Shown piece after piece: positions 1 through 7,522 of a stretch of DNA of 17,654 bases; position 1 is the first letter of the stretch; every line of letters begins with the position of its first letter. The notes beneath the pieces were generated by a model that searched no databases, was not told where the DNA came from, and saw only the letters and a list, made by a program, of their open reading frames with translations. The translations under genes were made by a program, and so were the position numbers. Origin of the DNA: Candidatus Bathyarchaeota archaeon (lineage in GTDB: Archaea > Thermoproteota > Bathyarchaeia > Bathyarchaeales > Bathycorpusculaceae); NCBI GenBank assembly GCA_018396615.1, contig JAGTQT010000022.1, positions 3,605 through 21,258 on the forward strand, read 5' to 3'.

Positions 1-298
1 TTCGGCTTTCAGCCCTCTTCCTTGCTTCTTCGATAAGCTTTGGATCCAAATCTACGCCTATTATCTTCCCCTCTGGCACATACCCTGCAAGCTTCATGCC
101 TAAGAAGCCAAGCCCACAACCAACATCCAAGACAACCGAATCCCTTCTCAACATGAACAGCGGAACAAGAATGTTTCTGAAATAGTCCTCATTAAACAAG
201 TACGTTCTCTGCTCATCAAGAAATATGTCCTTAACCTCTTCTTTACTCCAGAAGCCTTCAGCAAACCCTTTTTTGCCTAGGTCCGAACTGTTGTCCAT
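1..298 (-). CDS. SAM-dependent class I methyltransferase, 5' part (runs off window)
   Basis: The first 99 codons are present; the gene continues beyond base 1. Residues 56-67 read VLDVGCGLGFLG, the glycine-rich motif I that binds S-adenosylmethionine in Rossmann-fold methyltransferases. It is followed by GVDLD (81-85), whose acidic residue normally contacts the SAM ribose, and then a helix starting PKLIEEARKR. The upstream FLDEQRTYLFNEDYFRNIL segment is an N-terminal cap of the kind seen in Methyltransf_11/31-type enzymes acting on small molecules. The ATG at 296-298 is preceded by GGTGAT (306-311) seven bases away, a good match to the archaeal anti-SD. The substrate cannot be told from this fragment. 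The family call is secure; the specific function is unknown. Confidence 0.85.
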   Translation of the reverse strand, partial: MDNSSDLGKKGFAEGFWSKEEVKDIFLDEQRTYLFNEDYFRNILVPLFMLRRDSVVLDVGCGLGFLGMKLAGYVPEGKIIGVDLDPKLIEEARKRAESR

Positions 299-305
299 GT
301 TAGAT

Positions 306-350
306 ATCACCGCACGCAAAGAGCAACTAGCAAAGTCTGAAGCCTTAAAG
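306..350 (-). promoter_or_regulatory. TATA-like box and Shine-Dalgarno of the methyltransferase gene
   Basis: On the minus strand CTTTAAGG (343-350) lies about 45 bases before the ATG at 298, which would put a transcription start near 320. GGTGAT (306-311) is the ribosome binding site. The TATA call rests on sequence resemblance and spacing only. Confidence 0.45.
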
Positions 351-367
351 CTTTGCAGTCAAAACAC

Positions 368-378
368 GGAAAAAAGCG
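368..378 (-). terminator. Poly-T tract downstream of the beta-helix gene
   Basis: The minus strand carries a run of six T (370-375) about 80 bases after the beta-helix gene's stop and just before the methyltransferase promoter. Archaeal RNA polymerase terminates at such U-rich tracts without needing a hairpin. No strong stem precedes it. Confidence 0.35.
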
Positions 379-452
379 AGAGGTAACCTACCTGTTACTT
401 TTTAAACATGGCGTTCAAAATCAGCTTCAACCAACTCTTTAATAGGCTTCTC

Positions 453-1892
453 TCAGCATCCAGCATAACCGATACGTTTTCTGCCACGGACAATGACCGC
501 AAGCAACGTTGCAACCATGAAACACAACAAAATCTGAGGTAGCTTAAACTCTGCAACAACAACCACCTCACGTGTCGAAAGCACATATTCAAAATAGATC
601 CATCTGTGGCTGCCATTATCAAAAACCATGTAGTCCACATAATCCGGCTCAGATCCGTTAACCAAAACCTGATAGGGTTCACCGACCAAAGTTTTAGGTA
701 TGCAGACTCTGCAGAAGCCCAACGCACCGTCTTCGCCTGCAACATAAAATCTTATGGCAGAGCCGTTAAAATGAAAATTGGAGATTGAGGAGTTGCAGAC
801 TACTTGAACGTAACTAGTTGAAGTGGCATTAAACTCTGAAAAAAGTCCAGCTAAAGGAAAACGGTCAACGTTATTAGCGTTAACAACATACGCATCATCA
901 AGTATGCCGTCTCTGTCTAAGTCAGCCGAAGCCAAGTCACTCCAGTAATTGCCCTCAAAACCATTATCCCAGAAATTGACGCCTTCAACAACCAACACTG
1001 ACCTATTGGCGCCTGCAATGATGTTGTTATGGTAAACAAAGTTATACGAAGCATGAGAAACCAAAGCATATTCCTCAGCTTGCACAACATAGTTGCCCCG
1101 CACAACATTGTAGATTGACCGATTGGTCAGATACACACCGTAAAAGTTTGACAGCACCGTATTTCCGGCTACATCGTTGCTTTCAGCCCAATCCCCAACC
1201 CAGATTCCTACTCGGCTGTCTTCAACCCTATTTCCCACAACCTTGCCTCCGATAAAGTCTTCAAGGAACAAGCCCGCATAGTCCCCATGTTTGCTGCGCG
1301 AGGAAATATTGTTTCCAACAACTGTGTTCGTGAATCCGGAAAGACGAAGACCATATGTTCCCTCGTTTTCAATAATGTTTCTCGAAATCGTGTTGTTTGA
1401 GGCACCCATGCCTAAAGTGACTCCTGCCTGAGTATCGGTGATACGGTTTCCAACTATCACGTTCTCTTGAGACGTAGAGTGGACTACCACACCTAACGAG
1501 CAATTTCTTATGGTGTTTTCCGTCACTGTGATTTTCCGCGACTGAGACAGAACAACGCCACTTCCGAAACCAACAATATCCACGTTTCTGATTGTAACAT
1601 TAAATGCGTTATCGACATGAAGGCCAGTCACTCCAACCAGGCCTGAGCCGTTAAGCACATGGCAGTTTCCGTCAACTATTATGTTGCTTCTCTGCACGAT
1701 GATGGGCTCATCGATGTCAGCTGTAAAAACATATGTGATATTGTCTCCGCTTTCAATATACGCCGTTCCCTCCACGCTTCCGTCAGATCTAATGTAAATG
1801 GCTCCGTCTGATGCGCAAACCAAACCAGTTCTCGGCAGATACGCTAAGCTGCAGATGAAAGTTATAAGAAGAGCCAGCGTAGCCCGACGCAA
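453..1892 (-). CDS. Secreted NosD-like parallel beta-helix (PbH1) repeat protein with C-terminal membrane anchor
   Basis: The probable product is 479 aa and acts outside the cell. Residues 1-27 form a signal peptide (RR, then a hydrophobic run ending near LVCAS). A motif AIYIRSDGSVEGT follows, typical of archaeal surface beta-helix proteins. Then come many right-handed beta-helix turns (about 70-300) with the recurring pattern N.I..N.I....GV.L....N. Residues 315-347 hold NYWSD and DLDRDGILDDAYVVNANNVDRFPL-type sequence, the usual exit from NosD/CASH repeats. A hydrophobic segment near 452-469 followed by RGRKR is a membrane anchor. The frame is open further upstream (TTG at 2015), but the TTG at 1892 has AGAGG (1901-1905) eight bases before it and puts the signal peptide at the N terminus. 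Related folds bind or cleave polysaccharides; no catalytic residues can be assigned. NosD-type copper handling is not supported because no nos neighbours are present. Confidence 0.85.
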   Translation of the reverse strand: MRRATLALLITFICSLAYLPRTGLVCASDGAIYIRSDGSVEGTAYIESGDNITYVFTADIDEPIIVQRSNIIVDGNCHVLNGSGLVGVTGLHVDNAFNVTIRNVDIVGFGSGVVLSQSRKITVTENTIRNCSLGVVVHSTSQENVIVGNRITDTQAGVTLGMGASNNTISRNIIENEGTYGLRLSGFTNTVVGNNISSRSKHGDYAGLFLEDFIGGKVVGNRVEDSRVGIWVGDWAESNDVAGNTVLSNFYGVYLTNRSIYNVVRGNYVVQAEEYALVSHASYNFVYHNNIIAGANRSVLVVEGVNFWDNGFEGNYWSDLASADLDRDGILDDAYVVNANNVDRFPLAGLFSEFNATSTSYVQVVCNSSISNFHFNGSAIRFYVAGEDGALGFCRVCIPKTLVGEPYQVLVNGSEPDYVDYMVFDNGSHRWIYFEYVLSTREVVVVAEFKLPQILLCFMVATLLAVIVRGRKRIGYAGC

Positions 1893-1900
1893 TTTTTCAG

Positions 1901-1916
1901 CCTCTACCCCGAGAGG
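1901..1916 (-). promoter_or_regulatory. Shine-Dalgarno inside a short hairpin before the beta-helix gene
   Basis: On the minus strand CCTCT, a six-base loop CGGGGT and AGAGG form a five-pair stem. The 3' arm is the Shine-Dalgarno for the TTG at 1892, with spacing of eight bases. It decides the start; any effect on translation is speculative. Confidence 0.35.
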
Positions 1917-2041
1917 AGTTTTGCCTAAGCTGCAGATAAGAGTTTTCCGCGGAAGGCAAATAGAAAAGTGTTCATCTACTAAATTAAAGCACAAGATTAA
2001 AGTGAAACTGGTCATACAATACTCTGCGGGTACAAAACTGC

Positions 2042-3241
2042 ATGGCCATCGAGGACATGGAGCAGACGGCGCAAAAAAGAATTCTGGTTTTATGTGTCGA
2101 CAGAGACGGCGACATAGACGCCAAAGCCGAGATCAAAACCCCCATTATTGGAAGACAAGAAACCCTTGACGCAGCAGTAACACTTGCGCTGCGCGACCCA
2201 GAAGAGCCTGATGCGAACGCCATGTTCGAAGCCGTCCGTGTCTATGATAAGCTGAAAAGCGAAAACAAGCCTGACGAGGTTCCTCAGATTGCTGCGATTT
2301 CTGGCTCAGAACTCGGCGGAGTAAGCTCAGACAGAAAGCTGGTTGCTGAACTCAGCGAACTGCTTAAGTCCTTCCACGCAACCGAAGTCATACTCGTCAC
2401 AGACGGCTACTCAGATGAAGCAGTTCTCCCCCTTGTCCAGTCAAGAGTGCCCGTTTCCTCTGTAAGAAGAATAGTGGTTAAACACAGCGAATCAATCGAG
2501 GAAACAGCAGCTATCTTCTGGCGCTATTTCAAGCTACTTGTCGAAGATCCAAAGTACTCACGCATCGCCCTAGGCGTTCCAGGGCTTTTGACCTTGATTC
2601 TCGGGCTTCTTTACTTTTTTGACTTGCTCTCTATTTTCTGGATAGTCTTCGTGTTCGTTCTTAGCGGCGTTTTGCTTGTGAAAGGCTTCGGCGTTGACAG
2701 GATGGTTACGGGTTTCTATAGATGGGCTAAAGAGTATTCTCCTCCGCCTCTTAGAGTTCAGATTACCACATTCTCTGCCATTGCAGGCGTGCTCTGCATA
2801 AGTATCGGCATATACTTAGGCTGGATGAGCACAGCAACTTTCATCTCAAGCTTGGTCGTGCCGCCCTCAGACCTTGGAGGCTGGATCGGTCTTCTACCTC
2901 AAATGATTGGCTACTTCATTAAGGGAATCGTCGACCTTGGAGTTGTAGGCGTATGCGTCATACTGACAGGGCGAGCTATCCGCATGTATTTCGAGCGTGA
3001 CATTAGGCTGCTGCGTAATGCGGCGCTAATCGTTTCAGTAGGCTGGTCAAGGCAAATTCTTGACAGTACAGCGGACGTGCTGACCAAACCAGAAATGGGA
3101 TATGACAAGCTGGTGCTTTACATAGTGATCAGCATCCTCATAGGTGTAGCCTCTGTGCTGGTGATCTACGTTGTCCACAGGTCATTCGGAGGATTCTTCA
3201 AAGAGTCTGTAGAGCGGGTTGAAGACCTTGGAGAAGGCTAA
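2042..3241 (+). CDS. DUF373 family archaeal membrane protein
   Basis: This is a 399-aa protein matching the archaeal DUF373 family. The cytosolic N-terminal domain (about 12-155) has the family marks: VLCVDRDGDIDAK (16-28, with alternating aspartates 20, 22, 24, 26), PIIGRQETLDAA, LRDPEEPDANAMFEAVRVYD, VTDGYSDE (119-126) and VQSRVPVSSVRRIVVKHSE. The C-terminal half holds five or six membrane helices (about 176-193, 196-214, 241-262, 285-309, 356-378). The biochemical function of the family is unknown; the acidic cluster suggests a metal or nucleotide site but that is inference. The ATG at 2042 is the longest start; an ATG at 2057 is possible. Its end overlaps the next gene by 23 bases, so translation is probably coupled to the phosphorylase and UppS genes. 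Possible TATA-like boxes (ATTAAAG) lie at about 1983-2003. Confidence 0.88.
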   Translation: MAIEDMEQTAQKRILVLCVDRDGDIDAKAEIKTPIIGRQETLDAAVTLALRDPEEPDANAMFEAVRVYDKLKSENKPDEVPQIAAISGSELGGVSSDRKLVAELSELLKSFHATEVILVTDGYSDEAVLPLVQSRVPVSSVRRIVVKHSESIEETAAIFWRYFKLLVEDPKYSRIALGVPGLLTLILGLLYFFDLLSIFWIVFVFVLSGVLLVKGFGVDRMVTGFYRWAKEYSPPPLRVQITTFSAIAGVLCISIGIYLGWMSTATFISSLVVPPSDLGGWIGLLPQMIGYFIKGIVDLGVVGVCVILTGRAIRMYFERDIRLLRNAALIVSVGWSRQILDSTADVLTKPEMGYDKLVLYIVISILIGVASVLVIYVVHRSFGGFFKESVERVEDLGEG

Positions 3242-4043
3242 AATTGCAGTCATCGGGGGAACAGGCTTCGAAGACATGCTTTCCCATGCCAAACAACTAC
3301 GTGTAAAGACGCCATATGGAACGGTCTCATCGCTGCTTATCGGTAAGCTAGACGCAAGGAAAATCGCTTTCATACCTAGACATGGCTTAAACCACTCAAT
3401 TCCCCCTCACAAGATCAACTATCGAGCAAACCTTTTTGCTCTGTGCAAAATAGGAGTTGAGTGCGTCATCGGAACGAACGCCGTCGGCGCCATAAACACC
3501 AATTTCAAACCGGCAGACATCGTTGTTCCCCACGATTTTGTGGATTTCACAAGGCAGCGCTCGCTAACTTTCTACGATAAAGCTCCTGTAACTCACACGG
3601 ATTTTTCTCACCCCTATTGTCCGGAACTGCGGCGCCTGCTCATTGAAAACTCGCGGCAACACCATTACGCTAAAAGCTGGGACAAAGGGGTTCTCGTATG
3701 TACTGAAGGTCCACGGTTTGAGACTCCTGCTGAGATAGAGATGTTTCGGCGGCTTGGCTGCGACGTGGTTGGCATGACTGGTCTGCCTGAAGCCATTCTT
3801 GCTAGAGAACTGAAGATGTGTTATGCAGCGCTGTGTTTTGTTTCAAATATGGCTGCTGGATTGCAGGAAAAACTTACGCCGCTTGAAGTTTCGCTTGTCT
3901 TTGAAAAGGCAGCGCCGTCACTGATAAAGATCCTAACAAGGACAATAGCTGCAATCCATGAGGAACGTTTAAACTGTTCCTGCGCCAATGCACTTAAAGA
4001 GGCAAGATTCAAGCGATGTTCAAGAAGCTCCTCTCAGTTATAG
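3219..4043 (+). CDS. MTAP/PNP-family nucleoside phosphorylase, probably 6-oxopurine or S-methyl-5'-thioinosine specific
   Basis: This 274-aa enzyme should cleave a purine nucleoside with phosphate, giving base plus ribose-1-phosphate or 5-methylthioribose-1-phosphate. Visible marks are IGGTGFED (12-19, phosphate loop), PRHG (53-56), PPHKINYRAN (62-71), TEGPRFET (162-169) and VVGMTGLPEA (183-192). At the base-binding loop, where MTA phosphorylases have the aspartates of TDYD, this protein has SNMAAG with Asn210. In the family Asn here goes with 6-oxopurines (inosine, guanosine, methylthioinosine) and Asp with adenine nucleosides, so adenine cleavage looks unlikely. The start is TTG: an in-frame TAG at 3210-3212 leaves only TTG 3219 or TTG 3228. 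It overlaps DUF373 upstream by 23 bases and uppS downstream by 28 bases. The family is certain; the substrate is inferred. Confidence 0.85.
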   Translation: MKTLEKAKIAVIGGTGFEDMLSHAKQLRVKTPYGTVSSLLIGKLDARKIAFIPRHGLNHSIPPHKINYRANLFALCKIGVECVIGTNAVGAINTNFKPADIVVPHDFVDFTRQRSLTFYDKAPVTHTDFSHPYCPELRRLLIENSRQHHYAKSWDKGVLVCTEGPRFETPAEIEMFRRLGCDVVGMTGLPEAILARELKMCYAALCFVSNMAAGLQEKLTPLEVSLVFEKAAPSLIKILTRTIAAIHEERLNCSCANALKEARFKRCSRSSSQL

Positions 4044-4798
4044 GTGCATACAGGCTTTACGAGAAGTGGCTGTGGCACCAAGTCAAGAACGGAATCAAAC
4101 CCGAACACATAGCCATAATTCTTGACGGAAACAGGAGATGGGCCTCAAATCATGTCTTAGAGCCGTGGATAGGTCACGAAAAGGGAGCTGAAAACGTTGA
4201 ACGGCTACTTGACTGGTGTCTGAAGCTAGGCGTGCGGTCTATAACGTTGTACACGTTTTCCACAGAGAACTTTCGGCGCTCAAAGGAAGAGGTCGACGAA
4301 ATTATGCGCATCGCTGAAAACGAGTTTCGCAAAATCCTTTCAGACGAGCGCATAGTAAAAAACAAGGTTCGCGTCAAAGTTATCGGCAGAATAAATCTGC
4401 TGCCTGAGGGCCTGCAGAAGCTGATAATGGACGCGGAAAAAGCAACCCAAAACTATGACGAGCACTTTTTGAACTTTGCGTTTGCATACGGCGGAAGAGC
4501 CGAAATAGTTGATGCAGCAAGAAAAATAGCTGAAAAAGCGCAACATGGAGAAATAAGCCCAGAAGTAATCGACGAGCAAACGTTTGAACGCTTCCTCTAC
4601 ACGGCGCATATGCCTAAGCAGGATCCAGACCTAATTATTCGAACTTCAGGAGAAGAAAGACTAAGCGGCTTTTTGCTGTGGCAGTCTGCTTATAGTGAGC
4701 TTTGTTTCTTGGATATCTGTTGGCCTGATTTTCGGGCAATTGATCTCTTGCGGGCTGTGAGAACTTTTCAAAGTCGAACAAGGCGTTTTGGCGGCTAA
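4016..4798 (+). CDS. uppS: Cis-prenyltransferase (undecaprenyl/dolichyl diphosphate synthase family), archaeal type
   Basis: This 260-aa enzyme condenses isopentenyl diphosphate onto an allylic diphosphate (geranylgeranyl diphosphate in characterised archaeal homologues) with cis geometry, making the polyprenyl diphosphate carrier for glycan assembly such as N-glycosylation. All family motifs are intact: HIAIILDGNRRWA (31-43, catalytic Asp37), GHEKGAENV, YTFSTENFRR (79-88), AFAYGGRAEIVDA (155-167) and IIRTSGEERLSGFLLWQSAY (207-226), which carries the IPP-binding Arg residues. An N-terminal helix (1-25) precedes the core, as usual in archaeal members. The ATG at 4016 lies inside the 3' end of the phosphorylase gene, with AGAGG at 3998-4002 as a slightly distant ribosome binding site. 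It is the last gene of the three-gene unit and its stop is two bases from the stop of the convergent GTPase gene. Confidence 0.95.
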   Translation: MFKKLLSVIGAYRLYEKWLWHQVKNGIKPEHIAIILDGNRRWASNHVLEPWIGHEKGAENVERLLDWCLKLGVRSITLYTFSTENFRRSKEEVDEIMRIAENEFRKILSDERIVKNKVRVKVIGRINLLPEGLQKLIMDAEKATQNYDEHFLNFAFAYGGRAEIVDAARKIAEKAQHGEISPEVIDEQTFERFLYTAHMPKQDPDLIIRTSGEERLSGFLLWQSAYSELCFLDICWPDFRAIDLLRAVRTFQSRTRRFGG

Positions 4799-4800
4799 TT

Positions 4801-6024
4801 TTATGCCCTTTTTCTAGTGCTCACTATGGAAATTACGTCCCGATCTTTAAGAATGTAGTCTTCTCCAACCCGTTTCTTCTCTCTTGCATCCACAGCGTAG
4901 AGGAAGCCTTCACCCAGCTCTGTGTGAATAATGTAGGCGAATTCCCGTGCCGTCGTTCCATAGGGCACAAGATACGCGTCAGGCAACACTCTTCCGTTAT
5001 GATCAGAAAGATGCTCAATATCCTCCACGGGATACACTGTTATCATATTGAGCAGCTTGAAATACGCCATGTTTATGGCGTCCTGAACACCAGTGGAGCC
5101 TGCTTTAAGCAGAATTTTTTCTCTTATAGTTTCAAGCGCCTTGATCTGAGCTTGGGACATCTGTTCTGGCTTAAGCATTCTGAAGTTGCAGTCACCAGGT
5201 TTATAGTCTATTAGTTGCTTCTCCGCTGCTCTCCGTAGCGCAAGCTCCGCCTCAGCGCAGCAGGCAACAACCACGTAGTTTGTCTTCATGAGTTTTTGCA
5301 GATTTTGTTCTGATGGCGGCAGATCCATCTTGTTTGCCGCTATCAGCATAGGCTTGGAAATCTGCCTCAGGCAGTCTACAAATCTTAAAAACTCGTCTTC
5401 GCTCCATGAGGCAGCTTTGTCAGCGTTCAACTCAGCCTTTTTAACAGCTTGAATTATCTGCGGTCTCTTTATTGCCAGTCCGCTTAATCTTTCTTCCAAC
5501 ATTGGGTAAAGATCTTTTGTGTCTGACTCTGCGGTTCGAGCAATTTTCGGCCAGTCCTTTTTAAGTATGTTCGCCATCCACATTGTTATTTCTCTTTCTA
5601 AAAACTTTATGTCCTCCAGCGGGTCATGTTCGCCGAGGTTGCATAGTCTTCCTTCGCAGTCTGTTCCTCCGGAAGCGTCTACTATGTGAACTAGGGCGTC
5701 GGCTTTTCTGATTTCATCCAGAAACTGGTTGCCCAGTCCTCTTCCTTCCCACGCTCCAGGCACAAGGCCAGCGCAGTCGATAAATTCGACGGGGATAAGT
5801 CTTACTCCGTCTAGGCATAGAGAGTTGACTGGCGTGTCTTTTACATTGAATTCCTCGTGAATGCATGGGGTCCTTACATAACCGATTCCGCGGTTAGGCT
5901 TGATTGTGGTGAAGGGGTAGTTGGCGATTTCTGCTGGTGCCATTGTTGCGGCAGAGAAAAACGTTGACTTTCCCGTATTCGGTTTTCCAACGATTCCCAG
6001 CAGTTTACTGTAGGATCTCTGCAT
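4801..6024 (-). CDS. OBG/YchF-like translation-associated GTPase with C-terminal TGS domain
   Basis: This 407-aa P-loop protein has G1 GKPNTGKST (13-21), the PFTTIKPN segment (37-44, switch I region of OBG/YchF proteins), G3 DCAGLVPGA (83-91), an inserted helical domain (about 120-215), G4 NKMD (231-234) and a C-terminal TGS domain (about 330-407, from NMITVYPVEDI to RDVISIV). Bacterial and eukaryotic YchF/OLA1 has a non-canonical NxxE G4 and prefers ATP; NKMD here fits GTP, as in the archaeal branch. Homologues bind ribosomes; the exact role is unsettled. The length agrees with archaeal relatives of about 400 aa. The ATG at 6024 has AGGTG (6030-6034) five bases upstream. It lies 60 bases after the transglutaminase-like gene but has its own TATA-like box. 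Confidence 0.93.
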   Translation of the reverse strand: MQRSYSKLLGIVGKPNTGKSTFFSAATMAPAEIANYPFTTIKPNRGIGYVRTPCIHEEFNVKDTPVNSLCLDGVRLIPVEFIDCAGLVPGAWEGRGLGNQFLDEIRKADALVHIVDASGGTDCEGRLCNLGEHDPLEDIKFLEREITMWMANILKKDWPKIARTAESDTKDLYPMLEERLSGLAIKRPQIIQAVKKAELNADKAASWSEDEFLRFVDCLRQISKPMLIAANKMDLPPSEQNLQKLMKTNYVVVACCAEAELALRRAAEKQLIDYKPGDCNFRMLKPEQMSQAQIKALETIREKILLKAGSTGVQDAINMAYFKLLNMITVYPVEDIEHLSDHNGRVLPDAYLVPYGTTAREFAYIIHTELGEGFLYAVDAREKKRVGEDYILKDRDVISIVSTRKRA

Positions 6025-6029
6025 TCCAA

Positions 6030-6071
6030 CACCTAGAGACGGATGCCCACCTTGTTTGCACTTTTTAATTT
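6030..6071 (-). promoter_or_regulatory. Core promoter and Shine-Dalgarno of the GTPase gene
   Basis: The minus strand reads AAATTAAAAAG (6061-6071), an archaeal TATA-like box 37-47 bases before the ATG, then AGGTG (6030-6034). This suggests the GTPase is transcribed independently of the upstream gene. Confidence 0.5.
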
Positions 6072-6084
6072 TATGTTTTGGAGT

Positions 6085-7431
6085 CTATATTGTTTGTGCT
6101 ACAAATTTTCTGGTTCGTCTTCTCGCCAGAAGAATAATCACGATTAAAAGGGGGATGGTGAAGATAAAAGCAAGTATGATCAAGGTCTTCAAGAGAAGAA
6201 ACCATACACCCTGGAAAATCTCCTTTGTTTTCTGAGAAACTTCACTTAGCTTTAAGTTGCTTTTTTGCTCGATAGCCTGCTGCAGCCCGATCCTACATTC
6301 TTCAAACGTGTTAAGAATCTTCTGACTTTCAGAGGGAAAGAGAAATCCACTGCTTGACATAGTCGCCAGAAACAACGCAATATCAATCTGTTTCATTTCT
6401 CGAACGATTTCTGTGATGTTGCTTGCAAAATCAGCGTCGCCGAAAAGACTTGGAGAGCTCGGGGTCAAAACTAATGTTTGCTTGTCTTCTAGAACCAAAT
6501 AGGTCTTGGTACTGAAGTAGTAGTTCGTGTATGGTATCCTTTCAGGTATGCTTTGCATGGTGCTGAAATGTCTAGCGTCGATTCTGTCAAACTGCTTCCA
6601 AGCCGCATCAACAGGAACCCATCCATAGTTCTCCAGATAGTACTCTGCCCACATGTGCCCGTCCTCTAAAACCTCTGGAGCAGAGTGAAACACGAATCCC
6701 GTTTTAATGCGGCTAGGAATCCCTGCGGCACGGCAAAGTGCAACAAAAAGATAGGAGAACTCGGAGCAGTCTCCAACCTCGTTTCTCAAAGCCCACAAAG
6801 CGCCGTTCTCCTCTTCTTGTCTGGCATAACTGAGATGCTTAACTACATAATTGTATATCAGAGAAGCCTTTTCATGCGGGTTAACTGCGTTGCCAGTAAT
6901 ACTCTGCGCTTTTGAGACTATTTCAGGATTGTCAGATTCTATTAGCGCTTCTGGCTGCGTGAAGTTCTTGTAGAAATTGGACTCAGGCTTGTAGCTGCCT
7001 ACCCTGTTTGGATCAACAATGTATTTAACGCCGTAGGAAAGCACCTTATAGCATAGCTCTACAGTGATGTCCTCTCCCACGTCAACAACTAGGTCCTTCC
7101 AGTAGGCGTAAAGGTTTCCATAACTATCATTTAAAAGCTCATCATATTTTCTTGGCGCAGAAATGTCAGACAAGAAGACATAGTAACGAGCGGTTTCATT
7201 AGTCAGCAACGGAACGAACAATTTCAAATCACTAACTCTGTATTTATCAGAATTGTGGATTTCTATTCTGTGTCTAAAGGTGCCTACGAAAACGTCAGTC
7301 ACCTCATATTTAAGAAAATCAGAGTCAACAGCCATCAAACACGGAGAATAGGCGATGAGATGCTGCGAAAGAAAACTCAGCGCTACGAGAAGCACTGCAG
7401 CTACTCTAGAACCACTATTCACAGCTATCAT
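6085..7431 (-). CDS. Secreted, membrane-anchored transglutaminase-like (papain-fold) protein
   Basis: The product is 448 aa from the ATG at 7431. Residues about 10-33 form a signal peptide; a hydrophobic helix near 410-436 followed by ARRRTRK is a C-terminal anchor with a cytoplasmic basic tail, so the bulk faces outward. The middle holds a transglutaminase-core domain with an intact Cys-His-Asp triad: GDCSEF (Cys222), DGHMWAEYYL (His259) and GWVPVDAAW (Asp275). A beta-rich domain precedes it (about 40-140). Such domains act as proteases, peptide hydrolases or cross-linking enzymes; which applies here cannot be read. A longer frame begins with TTG at 7455, but a TATA-like CTTTTATATC about 30 bases before the ATG fits a near-leaderless message starting at 7431. 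It is divergent from the dehydrogenase operon. Confidence 0.85.
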   Translation of the reverse strand: MIAVNSGSRVAAVLLVALSFLSQHLIAYSPCLMAVDSDFLKYEVTDVFVGTFRHRIEIHNSDKYRVSDLKLFVPLLTNETARYYVFLSDISAPRKYDELLNDSYGNLYAYWKDLVVDVGEDITVELCYKVLSYGVKYIVDPNRVGSYKPESNFYKNFTQPEALIESDNPEIVSKAQSITGNAVNPHEKASLIYNYVVKHLSYARQEEENGALWALRNEVGDCSEFSYLFVALCRAAGIPSRIKTGFVFHSAPEVLEDGHMWAEYYLENYGWVPVDAAWKQFDRIDARHFSTMQSIPERIPYTNYYFSTKTYLVLEDKQTLVLTPSSPSLFGDADFASNITEIVREMKQIDIALFLATMSSSGFLFPSESQKILNTFEECRIGLQQAIEQKSNLKLSEVSQKTKEIFQGVWFLLLKTLIILAFIFTIPLLIVIILLARRRTRKFVAQTI

Positions 7432-7457
7432 TCTCTTCGAAGAAACAGTCCACAAAT

Positions 7458-7470
7458 GGATATAAAAGCG
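7458..7470. promoter_or_regulatory. Divergent TATA element between transglutaminase-like gene and dehydrogenase operon
   Basis: GGATATAAAAGCG (about 7458-7470) reads TATAAAAG on the plus strand and CTTTTATA on the minus strand. On the plus strand it would start the E1-alpha transcript near 7490; on the minus strand it lies about 30 bases before the transglutaminase-like ATG. A second minus-strand candidate, CTTATAGA, lies just upstream. A shared bidirectional element is an inference from spacing. Confidence 0.55.
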
Positions 7471-7522
7471 TCAAGGTCTATAAGAAACAAACCAGCACAA
7501 CCCTAAGGAGGCGAAGCCAAAA

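Noticed and set aside
395..745. 116-aa open frame on the minus strand
   Set aside because: It overlaps the 3' end of the beta-helix gene in another frame, lacks a coherent domain and is Cys/Trp/Leu-rich in the way of a shadow frame.
453..1892. Copper-processing NosD function for the beta-helix protein
   Set aside because: The repeat type matches, but there are no nosZ, nosF or nosY neighbours and the fold is widespread in archaeal surface proteins.
1798..2169. 123-aa open frame on the plus strand
   Set aside because: It spans antisense sequence of the beta-helix gene, the intergenic region and the DUF373 start in another frame; its Arg/His/Gln-rich product has no recognisable motif.
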